46,825 nucleotides of DNA from Streptomyces sp. IMTB 2501 (GTDB taxonomy: Bacteria; Actinomycetota; Actinomycetes; Streptomycetales; Streptomycetaceae). Location: contig NZ_MQUS01000044.1 of the NCBI RefSeq assembly GCF_001953885.1, positions 10,680 through 57,504 of the forward strand, in the 5' to 3' direction. The first letter of the stretch is position 1. Every line of letters starts with the position of its first letter. Below are positions 16,267 through 25,331 of this stretch, one piece after another. Below the pieces are notes generated by a model. The model made no database searches, was not told the DNA's origin, and saw only the letters and a program-made list of their open reading frames with translations. The position numbers were made by a program, and so were the translations under genes.

Positions 16267-17997
16267 ATGAGCCGTACTCACCTGTCACTGTTCGCCGCGC
16301 TGGCGGTGCTCGCCGGATCCTCCGGGGCAGCGCTTCTCGCGGCACCGGCGGGCGCCGCCACCTCCTCGATCCCCTGCTCCGTGGACTACAAGGTGCAGAA
16401 CCAGTGGGACACCGGCTTCACCGCCGCCGTCACGATCACCAACAACGCGGCCGCCAAGTCGAGTTGGTCGCTGAAGTGGTCGTACGCCGGTAACCAGCAG
16501 GTCACCAGCGGCTGGAACGCGCAGATCACCCAGAGCGGTGCCGCTGTCACCGTGGCCAACGAGAGCTACAACAACACGCTGGCGAGCGGCGGTTCGGTCA
16601 GCTTCGGCTTCAACGGCACCTACACCGGCACCAATGCCTTACCCGCCACCTTCACCCTCGACGGGGTCACCTGCAACGTCGACGACGGCAGTGGCTCCAG
16701 TGGTGGTGGCACAGGCGGCGGAGGCGGGGGCGGGGGCACCGGCAACCGGGTCGACAACCCCTACGCCGGGGCCAAGGGGTATGTGGACCCCGAGTGGTCG
16801 GCCAAAGCCGCCGCCGAACCCGGTGGCAGCCGTATCGCCAATCAGTCCACCGCCGTCTGGCTCGACCGGATCGCCGCGATCGACGGCGTCGACGGAGGCA
16901 TGGGCCTGCGCGCGCACCTGGACGAGGCACTCAAGCAGAAGGGCTCCGGCAACCTCGTCATCCAGCTCGTCATCTACGACCTGCCAGGACGCGACTGCGC
17001 CGCCCTCGCCTCCAACGGTGAACTCGGGCCGAACGACCTCGACAAGTACAAGAGCCAGTACATCGACCCTATCGCCGCCATCCTCGCCGACCCCAAGTAC
17101 GCGGGCCTGCGCATCGCCACGGTCATCGAGCCTGACTCGCTGCCCAACCTGGTCACCAACGCGGGCGGCACGAACACGACCACCGACGCCTGCGTGACCA
17201 TGAAGAGCAACGGCAACTACGAGAAGGGTGTCTCGTACGCCCTGGGCAAGCTCGGCGCCATGCCGAACGTCTACAACTACCTCGACGCGGGCCACCACGG
17301 CTGGCTCGGCTGGGACACCAACCTCGGCCCGTCCGTGCAGGAATTCGCCAAGGTCGCCACTTCCAACGGCGCGAGCGTGAACGACGTGGCCGGCTTCATC
17401 GTCAACACCGCCAACTACGGCCCCGTCACGGAGCCGAACGTCAAGGTCACGGACACCGTGAACGGGCAGACCGTGCGCCAGTCGAAGTGGGTCGACTGGA
17501 ACCAGTACGTCGACGAGCAGTCGTACGCGCTCGGTCTGCGGGACAAGCTGATCGCGGCCGGGTTCGACTCCGGCCTCGGCATGCTGATCGACACCTCCCG
17601 CGACGGCTGGGGCGGAACCGCCCGGCCCACCGGCCCCGGCCCGCTGACCTCCGTCGACGCCTACGTCAACGGCGGCCGCATCGACCGGCGCGTCCACGTC
17701 GGCAACTGGTGCAACCAGAGCGGCGCCGGACTCGGGCAGCGGCCCACCGCGGCCCCGGCCGCCGGTGTCGACGCCTACGTCTGGGTCAAGCCGCCGGGAC
17801 AGTCCGACGGCTCCAGCACCGCCATCCCCAACGACGAGGGCAAGGGCTTCGACCGGATGTGCGACCCCACGTACGGTGGTAACGCCCGCAACGGCAACAA
17901 CCCCAGCGGCGCCCTGCCGAACGCGCCGCTGGCCGGGCACTGGTTCTCCGCCCAGTTCCAGCAGCTGATGCAGAACGCCTACCCGCCGCTGCCGTAG
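16267..17997 (+). CDS. secreted CBM2-GH6 cellulase (cellobiohydrolase type)
   Basis: A 576-residue enzyme. A Sec signal (1-31) is followed by a CBM2 (37-137) that binds cellulose, a glycine-rich linker (141-160) and a GH6 domain to the end. Key GH6 motifs are YDLPGRDCAALAS with D243, the proton donor D290 in VIEPDSLPN, and HVGNWCNQSGAGLG. The long domain with WVKPPGQSDGSS near the C-terminus suits the exo-acting, cellobiose-releasing subgroup, although endo activity cannot be excluded. The start has AAGGGAAGGA upstream. With the GH12 enzyme it forms a CebR-controlled cellulose unit. Confidence 0.9.
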   Translation: MSRTHLSLFAALAVLAGSSGAALLAAPAGAATSSIPCSVDYKVQNQWDTGFTAAVTITNNAAAKSSWSLKWSYAGNQQVTSGWNAQITQSGAAVTVANESYNNTLASGGSVSFGFNGTYTGTNALPATFTLDGVTCNVDDGSGSSGGGTGGGGGGGGTGNRVDNPYAGAKGYVDPEWSAKAAAEPGGSRIANQSTAVWLDRIAAIDGVDGGMGLRAHLDEALKQKGSGNLVIQLVIYDLPGRDCAALASNGELGPNDLDKYKSQYIDPIAAILADPKYAGLRIATVIEPDSLPNLVTNAGGTNTTTDACVTMKSNGNYEKGVSYALGKLGAMPNVYNYLDAGHHGWLGWDTNLGPSVQEFAKVATSNGASVNDVAGFIVNTANYGPVTEPNVKVTDTVNGQTVRQSKWVDWNQYVDEQSYALGLRDKLIAAGFDSGLGMLIDTSRDGWGGTARPTGPGPLTSVDAYVNGGRIDRRVHVGNWCNQSGAGLGQRPTAAPAAGVDAYVWVKPPGQSDGSSTAIPNDEGKGFDRMCDPTYGGNARNGNNPSGALPNAPLAGHWFSAQFQQLMQNAYPPLP

Positions 17998-18019
17998 TCC
18001 TCTGGCGTGGTGTGTGCCC

Positions 18020-18054
18020 GCCGGGTCCGGTCCTTGCCGAGGGCCGGACCCGGC
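18020..18054 (+). terminator. terminator after the GH6 gene
   Basis: Eleven-base perfect arms (18020-18030 and 18044-18054) around a 13-base loop start 23 bases after the GH6 stop. No U-run follows, as is common in Streptomyces. Confidence 0.65.
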
Positions 18055-18141
18055 CGGACCGGTCTGCCGGCCCCGAGGACTTCGGCTCAGCCGAAGACGC
18101 GGCGCTGTATCTCGCAGGCCCGTTCGCTGATCGCCCAGACC

Positions 18142-18375
18142 GGCGCGTTCGCCGAACACACCATCCGCTCGGTGGAGCACACCGTCTGCGCGGACCCGTC
18201 CTGGACCGGTGACCTGTACGACTACGGTCACACCCCGCCGACCGTGACCGTCGCGTCGGCGACCGTCGACGGACCGTGGCTGAGGGGGGAACTGCCCCGC
18301 TCCACCACGATCCGCCTCACCCTCCGGCTCGACCCGTGCACCCGAGTCCCTTCCTACCGCACCCCGTTCGGATGA
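18142..18375 (+). pseudogene. unrecognised C-terminal protein fragment
   Basis: The plus-strand reading ends in GDLYDYGHTPPTVTVASATV, then LRGELPRSTTIRLTLRLD and RVPSYRTPFG. This alternating beta-sheet pattern looks like the end of an extracellular enzyme. No start, signal or catalytic motif is present, and the reading overlaps the 3' end of the regulator gene on the other strand. I do not recognise the family and treat it as a likely remnant. Confidence 0.25.
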
Positions 18376-19400
18376 GTGCGCGCCCGGCGGCCGACGGGAG
18401 CGGCGGCTGTGCTGGAGCGCAGCGAGATCGACGGTGCCAGCAGGATGTGCCGAGGCGGGCCGTCCGGCGTGGTGATGCGTTCCACCAGCAGGGATACGGC
18501 CTTCTCGCCCATCTCCAGGGCCGGTACGTCCGCCGCCGTGAGCGGCGGGTGGAAGTCCTCGGCCCACGTCCTGCCCGCCACCGCGGTGAGGGAGAAGTCG
18601 TACGGCACTTCGAGACCGGCGTCCGCCAACGCCCTCTGGACACCGGGCAGGGCGGCCTCGTTGATGGTGGTGACAGCGGTGAGATCGGGATGACTCTCCA
18701 GGAGCGCGGTGACGCATTCCCGGCCGGAACGGGCATCGTCCCCGCACGGCACTTCGACGCCGTCGATCCCCCGTTCCGCGAGGGCCTTCTCGAAGCCCTC
18801 CCTGGCCCTGTGGGCGGGGCCGTAACCCGCCGCGACGAGCTCGGGGGAGCGGGTCACCAGAGCCACCCGGCGGTGCCCCAGATCGGCGAGGTGCCGCACG
18901 CAGTGCCGGACCAGGCCGGCATAGTCGACGTCGATCCAGGACATCTCCTGGTCGCCCGCCGTGTGCCCGATGCCGACGAAGGGCAGCCCGGCGTCCTGCA
19001 GACGACGGACACGAGAGTCCTCCAGGCTGATCTCCATGAGGATCACACCGTCCACGCGGCTCACCGATATCAACCGCTCGAAGGAACGGTCGTGATCCCG
19101 GCCGGAGGGGGACACCAGCACATCCAGATCCACCCGGGCGGCGGCGTCGACCACGCTGGCGACAAAGTCCAGTTGCATGTGCGTGAGCCGGTTCCCCGCG
19201 GGCGGGATGACGAGACCGATCGTGCGGGTCCGCCCCTCCTTGAGCGCCCTCGCGGCAGCGTTGGGCCGATAGCCCAACTCGTCGATCACGTCCTGGATAC
19301 GTCTGCGAGTGCTGGTCGCGACGGGGCGCTTGCCGCTGAGCGCGTAGGACACCGTGCTCCGTGACACGCCCGCGCGCCGGGCGATCTCCCCGATGTTCAT
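18354..19400 (-). CDS. LacI-family regulator facing the CBM13 enzyme run
   Basis: A 348-residue repressor. The helix-turn-helix is at the extreme N-terminus (MNIGEIARRAGVSRSTVSYALSG), followed by the hinge motif YRPNAAARALKEGRTRTIG and a sugar-sensing domain. I chose ATG 19400 because it gives the canonical N-terminus and has GGGAGC upstream; the track to 19433 adds eleven unlikely residues. It belongs to a different subgroup from the two xylan-type repressors in this window. It is divergent from the GH54 gene at 19916, and the 515-base gap holds several palindromes, so it probably controls the CBM13 run and itself. The ligand is unknown. Confidence 0.9.
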   Translation of the reverse strand: MNIGEIARRAGVSRSTVSYALSGKRPVATSTRRRIQDVIDELGYRPNAAARALKEGRTRTIGLVIPPAGNRLTHMQLDFVASVVDAAARVDLDVLVSPSGRDHDRSFERLISVSRVDGVILMEISLEDSRVRRLQDAGLPFVGIGHTAGDQEMSWIDVDYAGLVRHCVRHLADLGHRRVALVTRSPELVAAGYGPAHRAREGFEKALAERGIDGVEVPCGDDARSGRECVTALLESHPDLTAVTTINEAALPGVQRALADAGLEVPYDFSLTAVAGRTWAEDFHPPLTAADVPALEMGEKAVSLLVERITTPDGPPRHILLAPSISLRSSTAAAPVGRRARTHPNGVR

Positions 19401-19446
19401 GCAGCTCCCAAGAACCCGCCGACAGGCCCGCAAGGTTACCGCGTAC

Positions 19447-19456
19447 GAATCGGTTC
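19447..19456. promoter_or_regulatory. imperfect GAATCGATTC-like site near the lacI start
   Basis: GAATCGGTTC differs by one base from the perfect palindromes at 19550 and 19730. It lies 47 bases before the regulator's start codon, where it could serve autoregulation. Confidence 0.3.
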
Positions 19457-19520
19457 GCTCCTGGGCCAGGGAGCGGGGAGGGCGACTGGGGCTACTGAGA
19501 CCTTTGGCTTCCGGCGGGAC

Positions 19521-19572
19521 GATTCACGTCATACCGAAAGGCGTGAATCGAATCGATTCCGCGCAAGCGCTT
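19521..19572. promoter_or_regulatory. cluster of palindromes in the lacI-GH54 gap (first copy)
   Basis: GATTCACG (19521-19528) pairs with CGTGAATC (19542-19549). GAATCGATTC (19550-19559) and AAGCGCTT (19565-19572) follow. Palindromes with a central CG step are typical LacI-family operators. Both of the latter recur further downstream. Confidence 0.5.
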
Positions 19573-19729
19573 CGAAGGGAGGCTACAACCGGGGTGCCGG
19601 GTCAACGGTGTGCCCCGCTGAATACGCCGTCGATGCCTACGAAAGCCACCGGTCACACCGGCGGCTGTCTCCTGCCGAACGGTGCCGCCCGACAGCAGAC
19701 AGGCACTCGATCCGCCGGAATCAGCCATC

Positions 19730-19739
19730 GAATCGATTC
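19730..19739. promoter_or_regulatory. GAATCGATTC operator, second copy
   Basis: The 17-base block ATCGAATCGATTCCGCG around this palindrome is shared with the copy at 19550 apart from its outer bases. A -35-like TTGACA follows at 19773-19778, without a clear -10. Confidence 0.5.
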
Positions 19740-19846
19740 CGCGACAAGGTTGAGTCGAGAGACACCTCCCCCTTGACAGTCCCGTGTGGCCAGGAGCACC
19801 GTCTCCCTCCGAAACCTCTCTGCAATCTCGCTGAAGCACATCACGC

Positions 19847-19854
19847 AAGCGCTT
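19847..19854. promoter_or_regulatory. AAGCGCTT palindrome, second copy
   Basis: CGCAAGCGCTTC is repeated from 19562-19573. This copy lies 62 bases before the GH54 start, in the probable leader of the enzyme run. Confidence 0.4.
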
Positions 19855-19915
19855 CCGGAGCACAGCGCCACTCGCACAACCCGACCGGGTTGCGCCGGCA
19901 CGGTAGGGAGATGAG

Positions 19916-21541
19916 ATGGGAACCACACCTGCACGACGCCGCCCGCTGTCAGGGCGCGAGGGCGTCCCCTGGCTGCTTGCGGCGTTACGACGCCTCGGGC
20001 GGCCGAAGAATGTGCGGGACCATGAACTCGGCCATCCGCCAGGGTGTTCGTCCCGCTCCCGGTGGACTCGGCTCGTCCGGACCGGGGCCGCGGCCGCGCT
20101 CGTCGCCGGCACACTGGCCGCCGCCACGACAACGGTCCGCACGGCCCAGGCCACCACAAACACGGCCCACACGGCCCGAGCCGCCACGTCCGGGCCGTGC
20201 GACCTCTACGCGGCAGGCGGCACGCCCTGTGTGGCGGCGCACAGCACGACGCGAGCGCTGTACGCCGCGTACAACGGACCGCTCTACCAGGTCCGTCGCG
20301 CCTCGGACAACGCCACCCGGGACATCGGTCTGCTGAGCGCGGGCGGGTATGCCGACGCCGCCGCGCAGGACTCGTTCTGCTCAGGGACGACCTGCCTGAT
20401 CACGGCCATCTATGACCAGTCGGGGCGCAACAACAACCTCACCCAGGCGCCCGGCGGCGGTGCCGCGGGCGGCCCCGACGACCTCGCGAACGCGACCGCC
20501 GCGCCCACCACGGTGGGAGGCCACAAGGCCTACGGCGTCTTCGTGGCGCCGGGCACGGGGTACCGCAACAACCACACGAACGGCATCGCGACCGGGGACA
20601 ACCCCGAGGGCATGTACGCGATCTTCGACGGCACGCACTACAACGGCGGCTGCTGCTTCGACTACGGCAACGCCGAAACGGACAGCAACGACGACGGCAA
20701 CGGCACCATGGAGGCTATCTACTTCGGCAACATCAAGGTCTGGGGCTACGGGTCGGGCAACGGCCCCTGGATCATGGCCGATCTGGAGAACGGCCTGTTC
20801 TCCGGGGTGAACCAGCACTACAACGCGAACGACCCGACCATCAACTACCGGTATACGACCGCCATCATCAAGGGCGGGGCGAACCACTGGGCGATCCGCG
20901 GCGGCAACGCCCAGTCGGGCGGCCTGTCCACCTTCTACGACGGGCCGCGCCCCAACGTCGCGGGCTACAACCCGATGCGGAAACAGGGCGCCATCATCCT
21001 GGGCACCGGCGGCGACAACAGCAAGGGCGCCCAAGGCACCTTCTACGAGGGAGTGATGACCTCCGGCTACCCGTCGGACGCCACCGAGAACGCGGTCCAG
21101 GCCAACATCACCGCGGCCGGGTACAGCAACTCCTCGGGCGGGACGGGCACCGGTCCGCTGCACGCGGTGGGCGCGGGGAAGTGCCTGGACGTGCCGGGGG
21201 CGTCCACCACGGCCGGTACGCAACTGCAGATCTGGGACTGCAACGGCGCTGCCAACCAGACCTGGACCCGTACGTCCTCCAACCAGCTGACCGTGTACAG
21301 CGGCGGCAGCCAGATGTGCCTGGACGCGTACGACAACCAGACGTCCGCCGGGACCAAGACGGTGATCTGGCCGTGCAACGGCGGGACCAATCAGCAGTGG
21401 CAGGTGAACTCCGACGGCACCGTCACCGGTATGCAGTCCGGGCTCTGCCTCGACGTCACCGGCGCCTCCACGACCAACGGCTCCCTGGCCGAACTCTGGC
21501 CGTGCAACGGCGGATCGAACCAGCGATGGCGTCTCGGCTGA
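19916..21541 (+). CDS. secreted GH54-CBM13 alpha-L-arabinofuranosidase
   Basis: A 541-residue enzyme that would release terminal arabinofuranose. A long N-region precedes the Sec core GAAAALVAGTLAAA. GH54 starts at GPCDLYAAGGTPCVAAHS (93) and ends near 405. It keeps the vicinal cysteines C246-C247 (GCCFDYGN), the nucleophile Glu (E291, MADLENGLF) and the acid/base Asp (D367, GTGGDNS) at the spacing known from Aspergillus AkAbfB (Cys176-177, Glu221, Asp297). The C-terminal module is CBM13 (about 415-541) instead of the CBM42 of fungal enzymes. The start has GGGAG five bases upstream. It is the first gene of the CBM13 run. Confidence 0.9.
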   Translation: MGTTPARRRPLSGREGVPWLLAALRRLGRPKNVRDHELGHPPGCSSRSRWTRLVRTGAAAALVAGTLAAATTTVRTAQATTNTAHTARAATSGPCDLYAAGGTPCVAAHSTTRALYAAYNGPLYQVRRASDNATRDIGLLSAGGYADAAAQDSFCSGTTCLITAIYDQSGRNNNLTQAPGGGAAGGPDDLANATAAPTTVGGHKAYGVFVAPGTGYRNNHTNGIATGDNPEGMYAIFDGTHYNGGCCFDYGNAETDSNDDGNGTMEAIYFGNIKVWGYGSGNGPWIMADLENGLFSGVNQHYNANDPTINYRYTTAIIKGGANHWAIRGGNAQSGGLSTFYDGPRPNVAGYNPMRKQGAIILGTGGDNSKGAQGTFYEGVMTSGYPSDATENAVQANITAAGYSNSSGGTGTGPLHAVGAGKCLDVPGASTTAGTQLQIWDCNGAANQTWTRTSSNQLTVYSGGSQMCLDAYDNQTSAGTKTVIWPCNGGTNQQWQVNSDGTVTGMQSGLCLDVTGASTTNGSLAELWPCNGGSNQRWRLG

Positions 21542-21570
21542 CCGGAACGTGTCCAGACAGGAAGATGACG

Positions 21571-22974
21571 ATGTCCAGCGCCAGAAGACTCAGTCCCAGA
21601 GCCAGAGCCAGAGCCAGACCCAGAGCCAATGCGCTGCGCGGCCTCTGGGCCGTCCCCGTAGGCCTGCTCGCCCTCTTGGCCGGGAGCATGGCCACCGCCG
21701 GGACCGCGAGTGCCGGACCGGCCGAGCCCCGGGCGGCGGTCGCCGAACTGTACATGGCGCCGGGTGCGTCCCCTGGAGGGGACGGCAGCGCCCAGCAGCC
21801 GTTCGCCACCATCGACCAGGCGCGGCAGCCCGCGCATCAGCTCTCGGCAGGCTCAGACGTCGTCGTCCACCTGGCCGGTGGCACCTACCGGCTGTCCGAG
21901 CCGCTGGCCTTCGGCTCCGGCGACGGCGGCCAGAACGGCCACACCATCAGCTACCAGGCCATGCCCGGGCAACAGCCGGTCGTGACTGTTGCCGAGCAGG
22001 CGTCTGGTTGGCAGGTGCATGATCGGAGCAGCAACATCTGGTCGGCCCACGTCGGCACCGGCGTGAACACCCGCCAGCTGTACGTGAACGGCAAGGAGGC
22101 GCCGAGGGCGGCGATCCAGGTGCCCCGCTCGGCCTTCACCTTCACGCAGACCGGCCTGACCATCACCGACTCGCCTCTCGACTACCTGGCGGGCCTGTCG
22201 GACCAGAGCCACATGGAAGTCGAGAGCATCGACTCCTTCACCGACCGCTACGCGCCGGTCCAGTCGATCAGCGGCAGGACGGTCACCATGCAGCAGCCCG
22301 CGTGGAACAACAACTCCTGGGGCTACGACACCATCAACGCGCCGTTCGCCGGCGGGACGATGTACCTGGAGAACGACTACGCGTTTTTGAAGCAGGCCGG
22401 GCAGTGGTACCTCGACGCGTCCACCGGAGACCTCTACTACCGGGCCCAGCAAGGACAGAACCCGAGCGGTCTCGACATCGAACTGCCCCGACTGCAGAGC
22501 CTGTTGGACATCAGCGGCAGCTACAGCTCACCGGCCACGGGGCTGCGCTTCTCCGGCATCCGGTTCACGGGAACCTCCTGGCTCGGACCCAGCGGACCCG
22601 ACGGCTACGCGGACCAGCAGAGCGGCGCGCACATCACCGGCGCCTACGCGATGCCCGCCAACTGGCTGAGCACCTGCAAGTCGGGGTGTCCGCAGTTCGA
22701 GGCGACCCGTAACCACTGGGCGCAGATGCCCGCTGCCGTACAGGTCTCCGCCGCCGGCGACATCACGTTCTCCGGCGACATGTTCTCCGAACTCGGGCAG
22801 GCCGGGCTCGGCGTGGGGAACGACGACGTCGGCACGGCCTCCGGCACCGGACTCGACGCGAACGGCGTCACCGTCACCGGCAACACGTTCACCGACACCG
22901 CCGGCAGCGGCATCCAGGTCGGCGGGATCCAGCCGGACGCGCACCAACCCGGCAACCCGCAGATGACCAACTAG
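21571..22974 (+). pseudogene. GH141-like right-handed beta-helix protein, N-terminal part up to in-frame TAG
   Basis: From ATG 21571 (AGGAAG six bases upstream) 467 codons run to TAG at 22972-22974. The signal has an Arg-Ala-rich N-region and the core VPVGLLALLAGSMA. The mature part has LYMAPGASPGGDGSAQQPF, LAGGTYRLSEPL and VNTRQLYVNGKEAPRAA, which I recognise from GH141-type beta-helix glycosidases (fucosidase and xylanase activities are known). The reading continues in the same frame after the TAG without any other damage. This is either a recent nonsense mutation, a sequencing error or a readthrough site. The upstream gene ends 29 bases before, so transcription should be shared. Confidence 0.7.
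21595..21624 (+). repeat. five tandem 6-base units in a signal-peptide coding region
   Basis: The unit (g/c)ccaga is repeated five times and encodes alternating Arg and Ala or Pro in the N-region of the beta-helix protein's signal. Such units can change in number by slippage without shifting the frame. Confidence 0.75.
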
Positions 22975-24066
22975 AACATCACCATCAGCAACAACAAGGT
23001 CAGCGGGGTGGGCACCGACTACAAGGAGACCGCCGCCATCCTGTCCACCTACGTCACCAACGCGTCGATCACCCACAACCAGTGCGACCACCTGCCCTAC
23101 GACGGCATCGACATCGGCTGGGGGTGGGACGCCAACGACCCGGGCGGCAGTCAGGACTACGTCAACTGGGGCACGTACAACTACCAGCCCGTGTACAGCA
23201 CCCCCACGACGCTGAAGAACAACACCGTCTCCCACAACCTGATCTTCGACACCAAGAACGCAATGTCCGACGGCGGCAGCATCTACAACCTGTCCGCGAA
23301 CCCCGGCTCGGTGATCTCCGACAGCTACATGTACGAAAACCACCACACCACCGCGCTGTACCTGGACGAGGGCTCCCGGTATCTGACGGTGTCGAACAAC
23401 GTGGTGCAGGACGCCGGCAACTGGGCGCTCACCAACGCGAATGCGAACAACCACACCGACGACAGCACGTTCTCCGGCAACTGGTACATCGGCGGCAACA
23501 CATACGTGGCCACCGGCCCGCCGCACAACAACGTCCTCACCGGCAACGTCCAGGTCAGCGGCACCAACTGGCCGCAGGGCGCGCAGCAGGTCATCCAGCA
23601 GGCGGGCGTCAACTCCTCGGGCGGCAGTGGCGGCTTCCCCACCGGATACCACCAGTTGGTGACCGGCAGCGGCAGTCTGTGCCTGGACGCGTACGGCAAC
23701 TCCGGCAGCGCGGGCGCCGCGATCGACCAGTGGACCTGCAACGGGCAGAGCAACCAGCAGTTCCAGTTCGTGCCGGCCGCGGGCGGCTACGGGCAGTTGC
23801 AGGCGCAGAGCTCCGGGCTGGTCGTGGCGGTGTCGGGCGGCTCCACGACCGCCGGAACGCCCGACGTCGTACAGCAGGCCCCGAGCGGAGCGGCCGGGGC
23901 TCTGTGGCTGCCGGTGCAGCAGTCCGACGGCTCGTACTCCTTCCAGAACCAGAACAGCGGCCTGTGCCTGGACGTCTACGGCGGCGGCAGCAACCTCGGC
24001 CAGCAGCTCGACCAATGGCTCTGCAAGAACACGGCCGGCAGCAACCAGGACTTCACCCCGCGCTGA
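22975..24066 (+). pseudogene. C-terminal part of the beta-helix protein with CBM13
   Basis: The 363 codons after the TAG continue the helix repeats: NITISNNKVSGVGTD, ITHNQCDHLPYDGIDIGWGW, LYLDEGSRYLTVSNNVVQD and ENHHTTAL. A GGSGGFPTGYHQL linker then leads to a ricin-type CBM13 of about 145 residues ending SNQDFTPR. No ribosome site or signal is found near its first internal Met codon (23008), so it is unlikely to be a separate secreted protein. The CBM13 is nearly the same as that of the enzyme at 31891. Together with the first part it would make a protein of about 831 residues. Confidence 0.7.
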
Positions 24067-24123
24067 CCGACTCACCCGCTCGTTCACCCCCACCCACTGT
24101 CCCGCACCCAGTGAGGAACCCAG

Positions 24124-25257
24124 ATGAAGAAGTACGCGGCACTCCTGGCCGTCGCTCTGACGGCAGCGATCGGCACCGGCACCGCGTTGCCCGCAACGGC
24201 CGCCACCGGCACCGGATCACCGGCCGCCGCCGCGCCCACCGCCCTGCGGCTGATGCCGCTGGGCGACTCCATCACCTGGGGCATCGGCAGCCCGTCCGGG
24301 AACGGCTACCGGGGCTTCCTGTGGAACCGGTTGGCGAACGAGGGGCATGCCCTGGACTTCGTGGGGTCGGGCCGCAACGGCACAATGTCCGACCCGGACA
24401 ACGAAGGCCACTCCGGCTGGCATATCGGCGAGATAGCCGGCATCGCGGACTCCGTGCTGGCCCGGTACCGGCCCAACGTGGTCACTCTGGAGATCGGCAC
24501 CAATGATCTGAACGGCGGCTCTCAGGCTGACCCCGCCGCCGAACGGCTCCATGCGCTCATCGACCAGATCACGGCCGACGCCCCTGACGCGACGGTCCTC
24601 GTCGGCACCGTGATCGTCTCCACCAGCAGCACCGAGGAGGCCACCCGCCCCGCGTTCAACGCCAAGCTGCCCGGCATCGTCCAGGCCGAGCAGGCTGCCG
24701 GCAAGCATGTGCGCCTGGTGGACATGAGCGCTCTGACCACCGCTGACCTGTCCGACCCCTTCCACCCCAACGACAACGGCTACAGCAAGATGGCAGACGC
24801 CTTCAACGCCGGAGTCCAGGCCGCGGACGCCGCAGGCTGGATCAAGCCGCCGGTCTCCGTGGGCGAGCCGGTGCACTCCGGGGTCGCCGGGAAGTGCCTG
24901 GACGTCAACGGCGGCAACAGCGCCAACGGGACCGCCGCGCAGATCTGGTCCTGCAACGGCGCCGACGCGCAGCGATGGTCCGCGCGCTCGGACGGCACCT
25001 TGCGGGCGCTCGGGAAGTGCCTCGACGCCACGGGCGGTGGTACCGCCAACGGCACCAAGATCGAGATCTGGGACTGCAACGGCGGCAGCAACCAGCAATG
25101 GCAGGCGTACAACGGCGGTTACCGCAACCCGGTCTCCGGCCGCTGCCTCGACGACCCCGGTGCGTCTGCCACCGACGGTACGCAGCTGGTCCTGTGGGAC
25201 TGCAACGGCGGAGCCAACCAGCAGTGGAGCGCACTGCCCGTCAGCTCGGCTTTGTGA
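24124..25257 (+). CDS. secreted CE3-CBM13 acetylxylan esterase (SGNH hydrolase)
   Basis: A 377-residue deacetylating esterase. A Sec signal (1-27) ends PATAA. The SGNH fold shows block I S49 in MPLGDSITWG, the block III Asn N127 in EIGTNDLN, and the catalytic D211 and H214 in DPFHPND. The sequence after block I (NGYRGFLWNRL) fits CE3. CBM13 occupies about 248-377 with QRW/NQQW motifs. It lies 57 bases after the beta-helix gene with GAGGA upstream and is part of the same transcription unit. The substrate is probably acetylated xylan, with other acetylated polysaccharides possible. Confidence 0.88.
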   Translation: MKKYAALLAVALTAAIGTGTALPATAATGTGSPAAAAPTALRLMPLGDSITWGIGSPSGNGYRGFLWNRLANEGHALDFVGSGRNGTMSDPDNEGHSGWHIGEIAGIADSVLARYRPNVVTLEIGTNDLNGGSQADPAAERLHALIDQITADAPDATVLVGTVIVSTSSTEEATRPAFNAKLPGIVQAEQAAGKHVRLVDMSALTTADLSDPFHPNDNGYSKMADAFNAGVQAADAAGWIKPPVSVGEPVHSGVAGKCLDVNGGNSANGTAAQIWSCNGADAQRWSARSDGTLRALGKCLDATGGGTANGTKIEIWDCNGGSNQQWQAYNGGYRNPVSGRCLDDPGASATDGTQLVLWDCNGGANQQWSALPVSSAL

Positions 25258-25331
25258 CCGGCCCGATTCGCGACCCCGGCACCGGCTTGTGGTCGGTGTC
25301 CCCCCCACACACACAAGGAGAACGATCCGTC

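Noticed and set aside
21181..21564. Upstream extension of the beta-helix reading frame
   Set aside because: This part overlaps the GH54 gene in another frame. A ribosome site and signal peptide place the start at 21571.
21571..24066. Pectate lyase identity for the beta-helix protein
   Set aside because: The fold is shared, but the N-terminal LYMAPG and RQLYVNG blocks fit GH141-type glycosidases, and no pectin-related genes are nearby.
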